Source: JACVRW01 sp963803085
GTDB lineage: Bacteria; Actinomycetota; Thermoleophilia; Solirubrobacterales; Thermoleophilaceae
Direction: 5' to 3'
DNA: 64,000 nt
Assembly: GCA_963803085.1 (NCBI GenBank)
Contig: CAWDLE010000017.1
Location: forward strand, 186,001 to 250,000
Below, one piece after another: positions 17,207-25,751 of this stretch (positions within the stretch are counted from its first letter, which is position 1; the number at the start of each line of letters is the position of its first letter). Under the pieces are notes generated by a model, which did not search any database, was not told where the DNA came from, and saw only the letters and a program-made list of their open reading frames with translations. The position numbers were made by a program, and so were the translations under genes.

Positions 17207-18069
17207 CCACCACGGTCGAGCAGGACGTCGCACCCGCGGGGCCCTACCGGTTCCCGGGGCCGGGTCGTGACGGAGTGATGGTCGCGCGCGACGGCGCTCT
17301 CACGCGCCTGCTCTGGTTCGATGATGAGCAGGTTGTGGTGCGGGCGTGGGGTGTTGGTAATGCCGTGCGGATGTCCGCCTCGGCCGCGACCAGGGACGCT
17401 GCATTGAAGGGGATCGAGCGGATGCGGTTCGCCCTGGGCGTCGATCACGATTTGCGTGAGTTCCAGCGCCGCTTTCGCTGGGATCCTCTGGTTGGGCCGG
17501 TGATTCGCCGCAAGCCGTGGCTGCGGCCGCGCCGGCGTCCCGAGCCCTTCGAGGCGCTCGCATGGGCGGTGTGCGAGCAGCTGATCGACTCCGGCCGCGC
17601 GGCGGCGATCCAGCGCAGGATCGTGCGCCGGCACGGGCGGCGCAGCTCCTGCGGCACGCTGCGCGCCCCGCCCTCGGCTTCCTGGTTGGCGGGGCGCTCG
17701 CCTGCGGAGATCGACGCGTGTGGCCTCGCGCCGAAGCGGTCGATCGCGCTGGTGCGCGTGGCGCGCGAGGTGGCCTCCGGACGCGCCGACCTGAGCGAGC
17801 ACGAGCCGGCCTGGCGGCGATTGCGCGCGATCCCCAACATCGGCAACTGGACGCTCGAGATGCTCGCCGTGGCCGGCCAGGGCCGCGACGACCAGCTTCC
17901 GGCTCTGGACGTGGCCTACCTCAAGTTCGTGGGCCTGGCCGCGGGCCTGGGCCGCCGCGCGACCGAGGACGAGGTACGCGAGTTCTTCGCCCGGTATGAG
18001 GAGCACGCGGCGCTGGCCGGGTGCTACGCGCTTCAACTGCGGCATCTACGGGCGCCTGCGTACTCTTGA
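17203..18069 (+). CDS. DNA-3-methyladenine glycosylase (AlkA-like, HhH-GPD)
   Basis: Removes alkylated bases from DNA. The helix-hairpin-helix LRAIPNIGNWTLEML (about residues 207-221) is followed by the catalytic Asp at about 236 in LPALDVAYLKF, the HhH-GPD layout. An earlier conserved-looking segment (PYRFPGPGRDGV) precedes the first ordinary start codons (GTG 17275, ATG 17278), and no ATG/GTG/TTG exists between 16852 and 17275 in this frame. An ATA codon at 17203, overlapping the previous stop as ATAG and preceded by AAGGA, is the best upstream candidate; the shorter start at 17278 is the conservative alternative. Confidence 0.75.
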   Translation: MATTVEQDVAPAGPYRFPGPGRDGVMVARDGALTRLLWFDDEQVVVRAWGVGNAVRMSASAATRDAALKGIERMRFALGVDHDLREFQRRFRWDPLVGPVIRRKPWLRPRRRPEPFEALAWAVCEQLIDSGRAAAIQRRIVRRHGRRSSCGTLRAPPSASWLAGRSPAEIDACGLAPKRSIALVRVAREVASGRADLSEHEPAWRRLRAIPNIGNWTLEMLAVAGQGRDDQLPALDVAYLKFVGLAAGLGRRATEDEVREFFARYEEHAALAGCYALQLRHLRAPAYS

Positions 18070-18072
18070 GGT

Positions 18073-18480
18073 ATGACCGAGAAGCTTGAGAAGTCAGAGC
18101 AGGAGTGGCGCGACGAGCTGTCGTCGGAGCGCTTTCACATCCTTCGTGAGAAGGGGACCGAGCCGCCGTTCACCGGTGCGTACACGCACTCGAAGGCCGA
18201 CGGCATCTACCGCTGCGGAGCGTGCGGCGCCGAGCTGTTCAGCTCGGACACGAAGTTCGACTCCGGCACCGGCTGGCCGAGCTTCACCGAGCCGGCGGTG
18301 GCCGACGCCGTGGAGCTCCACGAGGACCGAAGCCTCGGGATGGTTCGCACCGAGGTCACCTGTGCCCGCTGCGGCGGCCACCTGGGCCACGTCTTCCCCG
18401 ACGGCCCGGGGCCGAACGGCCAGCGCTTCTGCATCAACTCGCTGTCGCTGGACCTGGACGAGACCGAGTCGGATTCGTAG
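18073..18480 (+). CDS. msrB: peptide-methionine (R)-S-oxide reductase
   Basis: 135 residues. Reduces methionine-R-sulfoxide in proteins. Both zinc CxxC pairs are present (C48/C51 in CGACG, C97/C100 in CARCGGHLGH) and the catalytic residue is C120 in RFCINS. SGTGWPSF is the substrate-pocket signature. ATG start 3 bases after the glycosylase stop; both genes deal with chemical damage. Confidence 0.96.
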   Translation: MTEKLEKSEQEWRDELSSERFHILREKGTEPPFTGAYTHSKADGIYRCGACGAELFSSDTKFDSGTGWPSFTEPAVADAVELHEDRSLGMVRTEVTCARCGGHLGHVFPDGPGPNGQRFCINSLSLDLDETESDS

Positions 18481-18516
18481 ATCTCACGGGGCACCCGCCC
18501 CCAGCGTTTAGGTGTA

Positions 18517-19158
18517 ATGCGGCTCTTCGACTACCGAGCATCGGGCAACTGCTACAAGGTCCGGCTCGCGCTCGCCCAGCTTGCCCTGCCGTACGAGCGG
18601 GTCCCGGTCGACATCTTCGCCGGTGAGACGCTCACGGACGAGTTCGCACAGCTCAACCCGGTGCGGACCACGCCGGTGCTAGTGCCCGATGACGGCCCGC
18701 CGCTCCCCGAGTCTGGCGCGATCCTGATTCACCTCGCCGAGGGCACACCGCTCCTGCCGGACGACCCGGCGGACCGCGCTCAGGTCTATCGCTGGCTCTT
18801 CTTCGAGCAGTCGGCGCTGATGCCGACAATCGCGGGGCTGCGATTTCGTTTGATCACCGGGCGGCTTACTCCGGACTCGTCGGGGGCCCGCGCCCGTCGC
18901 CACATGGGGGAGCAGCTGCTGGGGTTGCTGGCGGACCACCTCGCGGAGCATGAGTTCCTGGTCGAGACGGGCTACTCGGTGGCGGACATCGCCGTCTACG
19001 CCTACGTGCATGTGGCGGGTGACGCCGGCCTCACCCTCCCGGACGCCGTGCAGGCGTGGATCGGGCGCGTGGAGGCCCAGCCGGGCTTCATGAACGACCT
19101 CGAGCCGTATCCGGCGAACGCCCAGGCCGGGGCGAGCGTGTCGATCTACGACGCATGA
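18517..19158 (+). CDS. glutathione S-transferase family protein
   Basis: 213 residues. N-terminal thioredoxin-fold domain (RLFDYRASGNCYKVRLALAQL, NPVRTTPVLV with the cis-Pro, and the ESGAILIHLAE motif that would hold the gamma-glutamyl group) and an all-helical C-terminal domain (about 90-205, including YSVADIAVYAYVHVA). Actinobacteria generally lack glutathione, so the thiol used is unclear. Overlaps the next gene by 4 bases. Confidence 0.86.
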   Translation: MRLFDYRASGNCYKVRLALAQLALPYERVPVDIFAGETLTDEFAQLNPVRTTPVLVPDDGPPLPESGAILIHLAEGTPLLPDDPADRAQVYRWLFFEQSALMPTIAGLRFRLITGRLTPDSSGARARRHMGEQLLGLLADHLAEHEFLVETGYSVADIAVYAYVHVAGDAGLTLPDAVQAWIGRVEAQPGFMNDLEPYPANAQAGASVSIYDA

Positions 19159-19748
19159 CGCTCGTCACGCAGTCGGTGGAGCTGCCGAGCGGTGAGCTGC
19201 GCCTCCTCCAGCCGGAGGAGTCGGCAGAGCTGCCGGACGACGGTGCGGTCGAGTGGGCGCCGCTCGCGCCGTACTGGTCGGTGTTGTGGCGCAGCGGCGT
19301 GGCGCTCGCGCGCGAGCTCGAGGGCGCGCCGCTCGACGGGCTGCGCGTGGTCGAGCTGGGATGCGGCATCGCCGTTCCGAGCATCGCCGCTGCGCGTGCG
19401 GGCGCTGACGTGCTTGCCACGGACTCGGATCCCGAGGCGCTCGAGCTGGTAGCGCAGAACGCCCAGGCCAACGGGGTAGAGGTCGAGACGGCGGTAGTCG
19501 ACTGGGCGCAGCCGGAGGATCTTGTTAGCCGCGCGCCGTTCGACCTCGTGCTCGCCGCCGACGTCCTGTACGAGCGGGCGGCCGTGGCCCAGCTGCTATC
19601 GCTCCTACCGCGGCTTGCGCCCGAAGCCTTGCTGGCCGATCCCGGCCGCACGGTGGCCGATGCGTTCCTCGCGGAGGCGCATCGCCGCTGGGGAGTTGAG
19701 ACGCGGGTTCGCGGCGTCGTCCAGATCCACCGGCTTCAGCTGGGCTGA
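19155..19748 (+). CDS. class I SAM-dependent methyltransferase (lysine-methyltransferase-like)
   Basis: 197 residues. Motif I VVELGCGIAVPSIAAARAG, acidic motif II LATDSDPEALELV and LVLAADVLYER are those of the Nnt1/METTL20-21 group (Methyltransf_16), which methylates lysines of proteins such as electron transfer flavoprotein beta. APYWSVLWRSGVALAREL before motif I also fits. Real target unknown. ATGA overlap with the GST gene; its tail overlaps the convergent TetR gene by 13 bases. Confidence 0.8.
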   Translation: MTLVTQSVELPSGELRLLQPEESAELPDDGAVEWAPLAPYWSVLWRSGVALARELEGAPLDGLRVVELGCGIAVPSIAAARAGADVLATDSDPEALELVAQNAQANGVEVETAVVDWAQPEDLVSRAPFDLVLAADVLYERAAVAQLLSLLPRLAPEALLADPGRTVADAFLAEAHRRWGVETRVRGVVQIHRLQLG

Positions 19749-20353
19749 TCCAGCAACAGCGCGCGGCTCGCGGCGGCCATCCAGTTTTCGAGGCGGTCCA
19801 GCGACCAGCCGTAGCTCTCGCGAAGGACCAGCGCGAAGCGGATGTCGGTCGCGGCGGCGAGGGTTTCGCGCGCGTCCTCGGGATCCTGAGACCCGAGCGC
19901 GCCAAGCCCCCCCAGCAGGCCGACGATCCGACCGGCACCCTCCACATGACGGCGCTGGCCCTCCGCCAGCACGGCGGCGAGCTCGGGCTCTGCGGCTGCG
20001 CCCGTGACGAGCGCGTGGATGATGTCACCGCAATGCTCGAGGATCGACCTGGTGATGCGCGCGGACGTGGCCGCGACCTCGCGCGGGTCCTCGGACTCGG
20101 CGGCGGCGCGGGCGAGGGCAGCGATGCCGGCTTCGGCGTCGATGAGGTCGTTGAGGGACGACACGAGTGCCTGCTTCGAGCCGACACTGTCGTACACCGT
20201 CTGGGCGGAGACGCCCGCCGCCTTGGCGATGTCCCGCACGCTCGTGCGGGCGTAGCCCCGTTCGGCGAACAGGCGACGCGCGGCTCCGAGGATTTCGTCT
20301 CGGGTGAGCTGCGCTCGCCGCTCTCGCAGGCTGGGAGTGCTTTTGCCGGCCAT
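19736..20353 (-). CDS. TetR family transcriptional regulator
   Basis: 205 residues. N-terminal helix-turn-helix (about 17-63: RDEILGAARRLFAERGYARTSV, IAKAAGVSAQTVYDSVGSKQ), then an all-helical ligand-binding domain. Transcribed divergently from an NTF2-like gene with palindromes between them, so it most likely represses that gene and itself. Confidence 0.92.
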   Translation of the reverse strand: MAGKSTPSLRERRAQLTRDEILGAARRLFAERGYARTSVRDIAKAAGVSAQTVYDSVGSKQALVSSLNDLIDAEAGIAALARAAAESEDPREVAATSARITRSILEHCGDIIHALVTGAAAEPELAAVLAEGQRRHVEGAGRIVGLLGGLGALGSQDPEDARETLAAATDIRFALVLRESYGWSLDRLENWMAAASRALLLDQPS

Positions 20354-20356
20354 TAC

Positions 20357-20399
20357 TTGACAGTCGTTCCAGTTATCTGATAGATATCCCAGTCACTGG
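20357..20399. promoter_or_regulatory. promoter with two palindromic operators
   Basis: A TTGACA -35 box (20357-20362, + strand) is followed 18 bases later by TAGATA (20381-20386). Palindrome TATCT-GAT-AGATA (20374-20386) covers the -10 box, and CCAGT-C-ACTGG (20389-20399) sits over the expected start of transcription. A further CCAGT copy lies at 20369. Probable TetR operator controlling both directions. Confidence 0.6.
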
Positions 20400-20427
20400 A
20401 CGCACACTCTACCGAACTGGAGCGGAC

Positions 20428-20832
20428 ATGACCACGACGACCGCAGATCCCACGACCATCGCCACGACCATCCTCCAGCAGTTGGAGCGAGCCTGGAACG
20501 ATGCGGATGGCGCGGCGTTTGGCGCCCCCTTCGCCGACGAGAGCGACTTTGTCGACATCCGCGGAGGGCACCATCGCGGCAAGGCCGAGATCGCCCACGG
20601 ACATCAGGCGATCTTCGACTCGATCTACGCGGGGAGCACCGTCCGCCTCCGGCTGAACGTGGCGCGGCCGGTGGCCGGCGGCATACTGGCCGTCGCGACC
20701 TCGACCCTGGACGCGCCCGGCGGCCCGCTCCAGGGCATCCACGACGCGCGCTTCACGATGGTCATCGCCGAGCAGGGTGATGACTGGCGCGTGGCCTCCT
20801 TCCACAACACCCTCGTCGCCGAGAGCCGCTAG
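20428..20832 (+). CDS. SgcJ/EcaC-type NTF2-like protein
   Basis: 134 residues with the cone-shaped SnoaL/NTF2 pattern: initial helix ATTILQQLERAWNDADGAAFGAPFADESDFVDIRGGHHRGKAEI, and C-terminal strands ending in DDWRVASFHNTLV. Such proteins bind small hydrophobic ligands and some act as enzymes; the ligand here may be the TetR inducer. GGAGCGG upstream of ATG is the ribosome site. Tail overlaps the ABC substrate-binding gene by 4 bases on the opposite strand. Confidence 0.8.
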   Translation: MTTTTADPTTIATTILQQLERAWNDADGAAFGAPFADESDFVDIRGGHHRGKAEIAHGHQAIFDSIYAGSTVRLRLNVARPVAGGILAVATSTLDAPGGPLQGIHDARFTMVIAEQGDDWRVASFHNTLVAESR

Positions 20833-21824
20833 AGGCCCGCCCCCGGCAGCAGCGTGTTGTCGTGCGCTGCTGCCGGGTCCGGCGGGTTCTCGAGCAGGTC
20901 GTTCTTCTTCATCCATGCCGAGAACGTGTCCCACTGCGCCGGGTCCTGCCAGCCGAACGGCCTGTTCTCGGGTGGGAAGAAGAGCGGGAGCGTCACGTCC
21001 ACCACCGCGGCCTGGAGCTTGGGGTCCAGGTCCGGATTGGCCTCGAGCAGCCCGTCGATGGCGCCGCGCGGGTCACGCCGGAGCGCCCGCGTGCCGCGCG
21101 AGACCGCGCCGATGAATGCGCGGATCTTGTCGCCGTCCCGCTCCAGGGCATCCTCGTTCGCCACCAGCACGAGCTCGTTGTAGCTCGGCACGCCGGCGTC
21201 CTCGATGCGGATGATCTGCGGCTTCTTCCCGCGCAGTTTCAGCTCGGTCCCCTCGTAGTTCCAGAACGCCCCGAGCACGGCATCGACCCTTCCGGTGAGC
21301 AGAGCGGGGGTGAGGCTGAAGCCCACGTTGCGCTCCTTCACGGAGGCGGGCGCAACGCCCGCCTCGCCCAAGACCGTCTCCAGGTACGCGTGCTGGTAGT
21401 CGATCCCGGCGGTGCCCACCGTCTTGCCCTCGAGGTCCGCGGGCCTGCGGATCTTGGCGCGCGGGAGCGAGATGATCGAGGTGAGCGGCTTCTGGACCAG
21501 CGCGGCGACGCTGACGACGCTGAGCCCCTGGTCGCGGGCGCGCAGCACCTCGGGCTCGTACGAGATCGCCAGGTCCACGCGGCCGGCCGCCACCTGCTTG
21601 ATCGGCGCCGCCGGGTCGGGCGGCTGCCGGATCTCGACGTTGAGGCCTGCCTCCTCGAAGTCTCCGTTCGCCTTGGCCGCGTAGATGCCCGCGTGGTCGG
21701 CGTTCGGGAAGTAGTCGAGCATCAGCTCGAGGTTCCTGGAGCCGGACGGCCCGAGCACGTCCTGCTTCTCGCCGCAGCCCACGGCCAGAAGCGCGACGCA
21801 GATCGCTGCCGCGAGCCACCTCAT
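20829..21824 (-). CDS. thiY: ABC transporter substrate-binding lipoprotein, thiamine-precursor type
   Basis: 331 residues. Lipoprotein signal MRWLAAAICVALLAVGC with the lipidated Cys at 17. The mature part is NMT1/THI5-like: LMLDYFPNADHAGIYAAKANG, KQVAAGRVDLAISYEPEVL and VGTAIDYQ-like glycine loops that hold a pyrimidine ring. The ATG overlaps the permease stop (ATGA). Third gene of an operon headed by a TPP riboswitch, so it most likely binds hydroxymethylpyrimidine or formylaminopyrimidine. Without the riboswitch a taurine/nitrate-type ligand would be equally plausible. Confidence 0.88.
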   Translation of the reverse strand: MRWLAAAICVALLAVGCGEKQDVLGPSGSRNLELMLDYFPNADHAGIYAAKANGDFEEAGLNVEIRQPPDPAAPIKQVAAGRVDLAISYEPEVLRARDQGLSVVSVAALVQKPLTSIISLPRAKIRRPADLEGKTVGTAGIDYQHAYLETVLGEAGVAPASVKERNVGFSLTPALLTGRVDAVLGAFWNYEGTELKLRGKKPQIIRIEDAGVPSYNELVLVANEDALERDGDKIRAFIGAVSRGTRALRRDPRGAIDGLLEANPDLDPKLQAAVVDVTLPLFFPPENRPFGWQDPAQWDTFSAWMKKNDLLENPPDPAAAHDNTLLPGAGL

Positions 21825-22570
21825 GCTTGTTGTTCTTTTCGATTCCATGGACAGGCGAGTCGCTCGCTCAGCGCCACCAGGGCGAACAGCCCCACGGCCA
21901 TCAGGGTAAGGAGGACGATTCCCGCGTACACCCGCGGGGTCTGGAGCTGATTGTTGCCAAGCAGCACGAGGCGGCCCAGGCCCTCGTCGGCCCCCGCCCA
22001 TTCTCCGAACACTGCGCCGATCACCGACACGGTAGCGGCCACCTTCAGACCGCTGAACAGGAACGGAAGCGCCGACGGCAGCTCCACGGAGCGCAGTGTG
22101 CGCAGCCTCGAGGCCCCGAGGCTGCGCATCAGCTTGAGCAGCTCGGGCTCGACCGACCGCAGTCCGTCGAGGAGGTTCACGGTGATCGGGAAGAAGCAGA
22201 TCAGCGCCACGATCGCGAGCTTCGGGCCGATCCCGTAGTCGAAGGCGAGCACGAAAATTGGCGCCAAAACAACCACCGGGATCGCCTGCGAGCCCACGAG
22301 CAGGGGGTAGGCCGCGTCGCGCAGCGGTCGAACCAGGTGCATGGCGACCGCAAAGGTCACACCCAGGACCGTGGCGAGGGCAAGGCCGAGCACCACCTCG
22401 ACCAAGGTCACGAGGGCGTTGTCCCAGAGCAGGGCCCAGTCGTTCCGCAGCGCCTCGAAGGTCTCGACCGGCGAGGCCAGCGTCAGGTCGTCCACCGACT
22501 CGAGCGAGGCCACGCCCTGCCAGGCGAGCACGAACAACGCGATCAGGAGGGCTCCGAGCACGTATCTCAC
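21821..22570 (-). CDS. thiX: ABC transporter permease, thiamine-precursor type
   Basis: 249 residues, about six hydrophobic helices, with the permease EAA-loop region ELLKLMRSLGASRLRTLRSVELPSALPFLFSGLKVA that contacts the ATPase. SsuC/ThiX-type sequence. Overlaps the ATPase gene by 4 bases and the binding-protein gene by 4 bases; all three are under one TPP riboswitch. Confidence 0.88.
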   Translation of the reverse strand: MRYVLGALLIALFVLAWQGVASLESVDDLTLASPVETFEALRNDWALLWDNALVTLVEVVLGLALATVLGVTFAVAMHLVRPLRDAAYPLLVGSQAIPVVVLAPIFVLAFDYGIGPKLAIVALICFFPITVNLLDGLRSVEPELLKLMRSLGASRLRTLRSVELPSALPFLFSGLKVAATVSVIGAVFGEWAGADEGLGRLVLLGNNQLQTPRVYAGIVLLTLMAVGLFALVALSERLACPWNRKEQQA

Positions 22571-23328
22571 AGGCCGAGCGCCTCCAACACCCTGCGCTTG
22601 AGCTCGCCGAACTCGGGACTGGTCACGTCGCGTGGTCGCGGGAGGTTCACCGGGACCTCCGCCACCACGCGACCCGGCCGCGGGGAGAGCACGGCGATCC
22701 GGTCCGCCAGGAAGGCGGCCTCCTCAACGTCGTGCGTGACCAGCAGCACGGTGCGCGGCTCGTCCTCGAGCGCGTCCGCCAGCCAGCGCTGCATCGACGA
22801 GCGCGTGAGCGAGTCGAGGCCCCCGAAGGGCTCGTCGAGGAGGAGCACGGGGCGGCCCGGCAGGAGCGTGCGCAGGAAGGCCACGCGCTGGCGCATCCCG
22901 CCGGACAGCTCGGCCGGGCGTGCGCGCTCGAACTCGGCGAGGCCGAAGCGCTCGAAGAGCGGCTCCGCGCGGCGGCGCGCCTCCGCCCGTGGCACGCCCT
23001 GGCACTCCAGCGCGAGTGCGGCGTTCGCGAGCGCGTCCCGCCACGGGAGCAGGAGGTCGCGCTGCGGCATGTAGGCGCTCGCCGCGCGGCGTGCCGCGGC
23101 GTCGGTGGCGCCGAGCAGGGTCACGGTGCCGGCATCAGGCTCCTGGAGGCCGGCCACCAGCTCCAGCAGCGTTGACTTGCCGCAGCCCGACGGCCCGACA
23201 ACGGCCATCAGCTCGTCCTGCCTGACGGCCAGGTCGATCCCTTCGAGGGCGGTGACCCTGGGGTACCGCCGCGTCACGTTCCTGAATGAAAGAGGCTCCG
23301 TCACAGGAGCCTCGACCTCAGTCTGCAT
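22567..23328 (-). CDS. thiZ: ABC transporter ATP-binding protein, thiamine-precursor type
   Basis: 253 residues. Walker A GPSGCGKS (45-52), Q-loop in YMPQRD, signature LSGGMRQR, Walker B VLLLDEPFGGLD and the switch VTHDVEEA are intact. The ATG at 23328 is chosen over one at 23346, because the latter lies inside the riboswitch 3' strand (the AATGCC element) and GGAGGGA immediately precedes 23328. Confidence 0.92.
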   Translation of the reverse strand: MQTEVEAPVTEPLSFRNVTRRYPRVTALEGIDLAVRQDELMAVVGPSGCGKSTLLELVAGLQEPDAGTVTLLGATDAAARRAASAYMPQRDLLLPWRDALANAALALECQGVPRAEARRRAEPLFERFGLAEFERARPAELSGGMRQRVAFLRTLLPGRPVLLLDEPFGGLDSLTRSSMQRWLADALEDEPRTVLLVTHDVEEAAFLADRIAVLSPRPGRVVAEVPVNLPRPRDVTSPEFGELKRRVLEALGL

Positions 23329-23331
23329 CGC

Positions 23332-23420
23332 TCCCTCCGCGGGCATTACCCCACAGGTTCAAAGGGTCAGCGCCGGGCTCCTTGGCGCTATCTCAGCCCG
23401 CTCCCGCGAGCCCCCCTGGC
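23332..23420 (-). promoter_or_regulatory. TPP (thiamine pyrophosphate) riboswitch
   Basis: Read on the minus strand, the core elements appear in order: GGGGGGCTC, CTGAGA (23391-23396), ACCCTTTGAACCTG (23354-23367), GGGGTAATGCC (23342-23352) and GCGGAGGGA (23332-23340). These are the pyrimidine- and pyrophosphate-sensing bulges of the THI element. The final AGGGA doubles as the ribosome-binding site of the ATPase gene, so ligand binding should hide it and block translation. It begins within about 20 bases of the stop of the VWA gene on the same strand. Confidence 0.93.
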
Positions 23421-23437
23421 TTGTACCGCCAGTCTAT

Positions 23438-24856
23438 CTATGCGACGACGCGCAGTTCGCCTATCGCGTTCACGAAGGCCTCGAGCTGCTTGGTCGTCCA
23501 GCACTCGAAGACTCCGTCGCAGAAGGGCTCGTAGGCGGACATCACGGAATCGCCGTAGTTCCAGTAGAGCCGCGGCTCCGGGTTGATCCAGAAGGTGTGC
23601 CCGGCCCGCTCCGCCACGTGGCCGAACACCTGCGCGTGCGGGTCGCGTCCGTTGGTGCGGGCATCGCCGAGCACGATCACGGTGGAGCGCGGGTCGAGGT
23701 CGTCCACCACCTTGTCGAGGAACTCGACCCAGACTCGGCCGTAGTCGGTGTATCCCGACACGTCCGCCACGCCGGCGTCGGTGGCGATCCGGCGCGAGAC
23801 CGCCTCGAACGAGCGCTCGCGCTCGAACACGTCGGTCACCTCCGAGATCCGCTCCACGAACACGAACGAGCGCAGCTTTCGGAACTGGTCGTGCAGCGCG
23901 TGAAGCACCGACAGGAAGAACACGCTGGCGCTGGTGACGCTCGTGGACACGTCGCAGAGCACGTACAGCTCCGGGCGCCGCGGGCGCCGCGGCCGGTACT
24001 TGAGGTCGAGCGGCACGCCGCCTGTCTGGAGCGATGCCCGCATGGTCCGCCGCACGTCCACCTGCCACGAGCGGCGGCGGCCGCGGTGCTCGCGCCCCTG
24101 GGAGGCGAGCCGCTTCTTCAGCTGGGCCACCGTCTTGTGCACCTGGGAGAGGTCCTGGGCGGGATTGGTCGGCAGCGCGCGATCCAGCTCGCGGAGAGGC
24201 TTCGCCGGCGGCAGCGATTGCGTCCGCTCGATCATCTGGCGCTCGAGCTCGCGGCGCACGTGGCGCTCGAACTCCTGGAGGCGGTCCCGCGGCACCGTGT
24301 CCGGATCGGGCAGCTCGGCACCCTGCTTCTCGCCCTTGAGGCCCAGCGTGCGCCGGATGCGCTGCACGTCCACGCCGATCACGCCTGAGCCCTCGCCCTG
24401 GCGCCCGAACGCGGCGATCGCGAGCCGTGCCAGGTCGCGCATCTCGCCGTCCGAGCCGGCCCGGATCGCCTCCCGGATCCGCTCTCGCAGAGCCTCGAGG
24501 TCGAGCTCCTCGCCGCCCTGGAAGCGCTCCTCGCGCAGGCCCTGCTCGATCGCCTCGCGCTCCACGGCCCGGAAGAAGAAGCGGTCGAACAGCACGTCGA
24601 GCACGTGCCTGTCCTCCTGCGACTTGGCGAGCGTCGCTGCGAGCGCCTCGCGGAAGTCCTCCTGGGAGGTCCAGCTCACGGCGTCGAGCGCCTGGAAGGC
24701 GTCGAGCAGCTCGGATGTGCCCACCGCCACGCCCTCGGTGCGCAGCTCGTCGGCGAACTCGAGCAGCCGCGGGGCCATGCCGGCCGGCCCGCGGGCCGGT
24801 GGCATGCCGCCGTAGAGGGCCGGGTTAGCCCGCTTGCCGGGTTCCGAGGAGGCCAT
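23438..24856 (-). CDS. CoxE-like von Willebrand factor A domain protein
   Basis: About 472 residues. N-terminal helical region (LLEFADELRTEGVAVGTSELLDAFQAL) characteristic of CoxE-type partners of MoxR ATPases; C-terminal VWA domain with the metal-ion site DVSTS in LYVLCDVSTSV and later TDYGRVW and VIVLGDART. A basic linker (GREHRGRRRSW) joins them. ATG at 24856 chosen; a TTG lies two codons upstream. Its start overlaps the MoxR gene end by about 30 bases, indicating coupled translation. No cox (CO dehydrogenase) structural genes are in the window. Confidence 0.88.
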   Translation of the reverse strand: MASSEPGKRANPALYGGMPPARGPAGMAPRLLEFADELRTEGVAVGTSELLDAFQALDAVSWTSQEDFREALAATLAKSQEDRHVLDVLFDRFFFRAVEREAIEQGLREERFQGGEELDLEALRERIREAIRAGSDGEMRDLARLAIAAFGRQGEGSGVIGVDVQRIRRTLGLKGEKQGAELPDPDTVPRDRLQEFERHVRRELERQMIERTQSLPPAKPLRELDRALPTNPAQDLSQVHKTVAQLKKRLASQGREHRGRRRSWQVDVRRTMRASLQTGGVPLDLKYRPRRPRRPELYVLCDVSTSVTSASVFFLSVLHALHDQFRKLRSFVFVERISEVTDVFERERSFEAVSRRIATDAGVADVSGYTDYGRVWVEFLDKVVDDLDPRSTVIVLGDARTNGRDPHAQVFGHVAERAGHTFWINPEPRLYWNYGDSVMSAYEPFCDGVFECWTTKQLEAFVNAIGELRVVA

Positions 24857-25724
24857 CGCCAAGCTTCACGCCCACGCGCTCTGCCACGAGGTCCAGGTCG
24901 GTGCGGTGCTTCACGATGATCGACATCGTCTTCTGGAGCACGGCCTGGTCCACGTCCTCGGCGCCAAGCAGGAGGAGAGCGCGCGCCCAGTCGATCGACT
25001 CCGCTATCGACGGCGGCTTCTTCAGGTCGAGTGCGCGCACCATGTGGATCACCTCCACGAGCTTGCGAGCCACCTTCTGGTCGAGCTCGGGCGCGTGCAG
25101 CTGCACGATCTCGAGCTCGCGCTCCACGTCCGGATAGTCGAGCCAGAGGTAGAGGCAGCGGCGCTTGAGTGCCTCGGTCAGCTCGCGAGAGTTGTTGGAG
25201 GTGAGCAGGACGAGCGGGTGCGTACGCGCCTCGACCACGCCCAGCTCCGGGATCGAGATCTGGAAGTCGGAGAGCACCTCGAGGAGCATCGCCTCGAACT
25301 CCTGGTCGGTCTTGTCGATCTCGTCGATCAGGAGCACCACCGGCTCCTCGGTGGTGATGGCGTTCAGGAGCGGGCGGGCGAGCAGGAAGTCCTCACCGAA
25401 GATGTCGTCCTTCACTTCCTTCCAGCCGGTGTCGGCCGCCTCGGTCTGGATGCGCAGCAGCTGCTTGCGGTAGTTCCACTCGTACAGCGCCTTGGCCTCG
25501 TCGAGGCCCTCGTAGCACTGGAGCCGGATCAGGTTGCGCCCCGTCGCGCGCGACACGGCCTTGGCGAGCTCGGTCTTGCCGACCCCCGCGGGGCCCTCCA
25601 CGAGCACGGGCTTGCCGAGGATGCCGGCGAGGTACGACACGAGCGCGGCGGGCTCGTCGGCGAGGTAGCCGACCTTGCCCAGGCGCTCACGCGCGTCGTC
25701 GATGCTGGTGAACTCGTCGCTCAT
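24825..25724 (-). CDS. MoxR family AAA+ ATPase
   Basis: 299 residues. Walker A EGPAGVGKTE (43-52), Walker B VVLLIDEIDKTD, sensor 1 LLTSNNSRELTEALKRRCLYLWLDYP. MoxR ATPases act as chaperones with a VWA partner, inserting metals or assembling complexes; the partner is the next gene. ATG at 25724 is the first methionine that gives the normal family length; the reading frame stays open far upstream only as a GC-rich shadow. Confidence 0.93.
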   Translation of the reverse strand: MSDEFTSIDDARERLGKVGYLADEPAALVSYLAGILGKPVLVEGPAGVGKTELAKAVSRATGRNLIRLQCYEGLDEAKALYEWNYRKQLLRIQTEAADTGWKEVKDDIFGEDFLLARPLLNAITTEEPVVLLIDEIDKTDQEFEAMLLEVLSDFQISIPELGVVEARTHPLVLLTSNNSRELTEALKRRCLYLWLDYPDVERELEIVQLHAPELDQKVARKLVEVIHMVRALDLKKPPSIAESIDWARALLLLGAEDVDQAVLQKTMSIIVKHRTDLDLVAERVGVKLGDGLLGTRQAG

Positions 25725-25751
25725 CCGTCTCGAAGGATACTTTCGGCCCCC

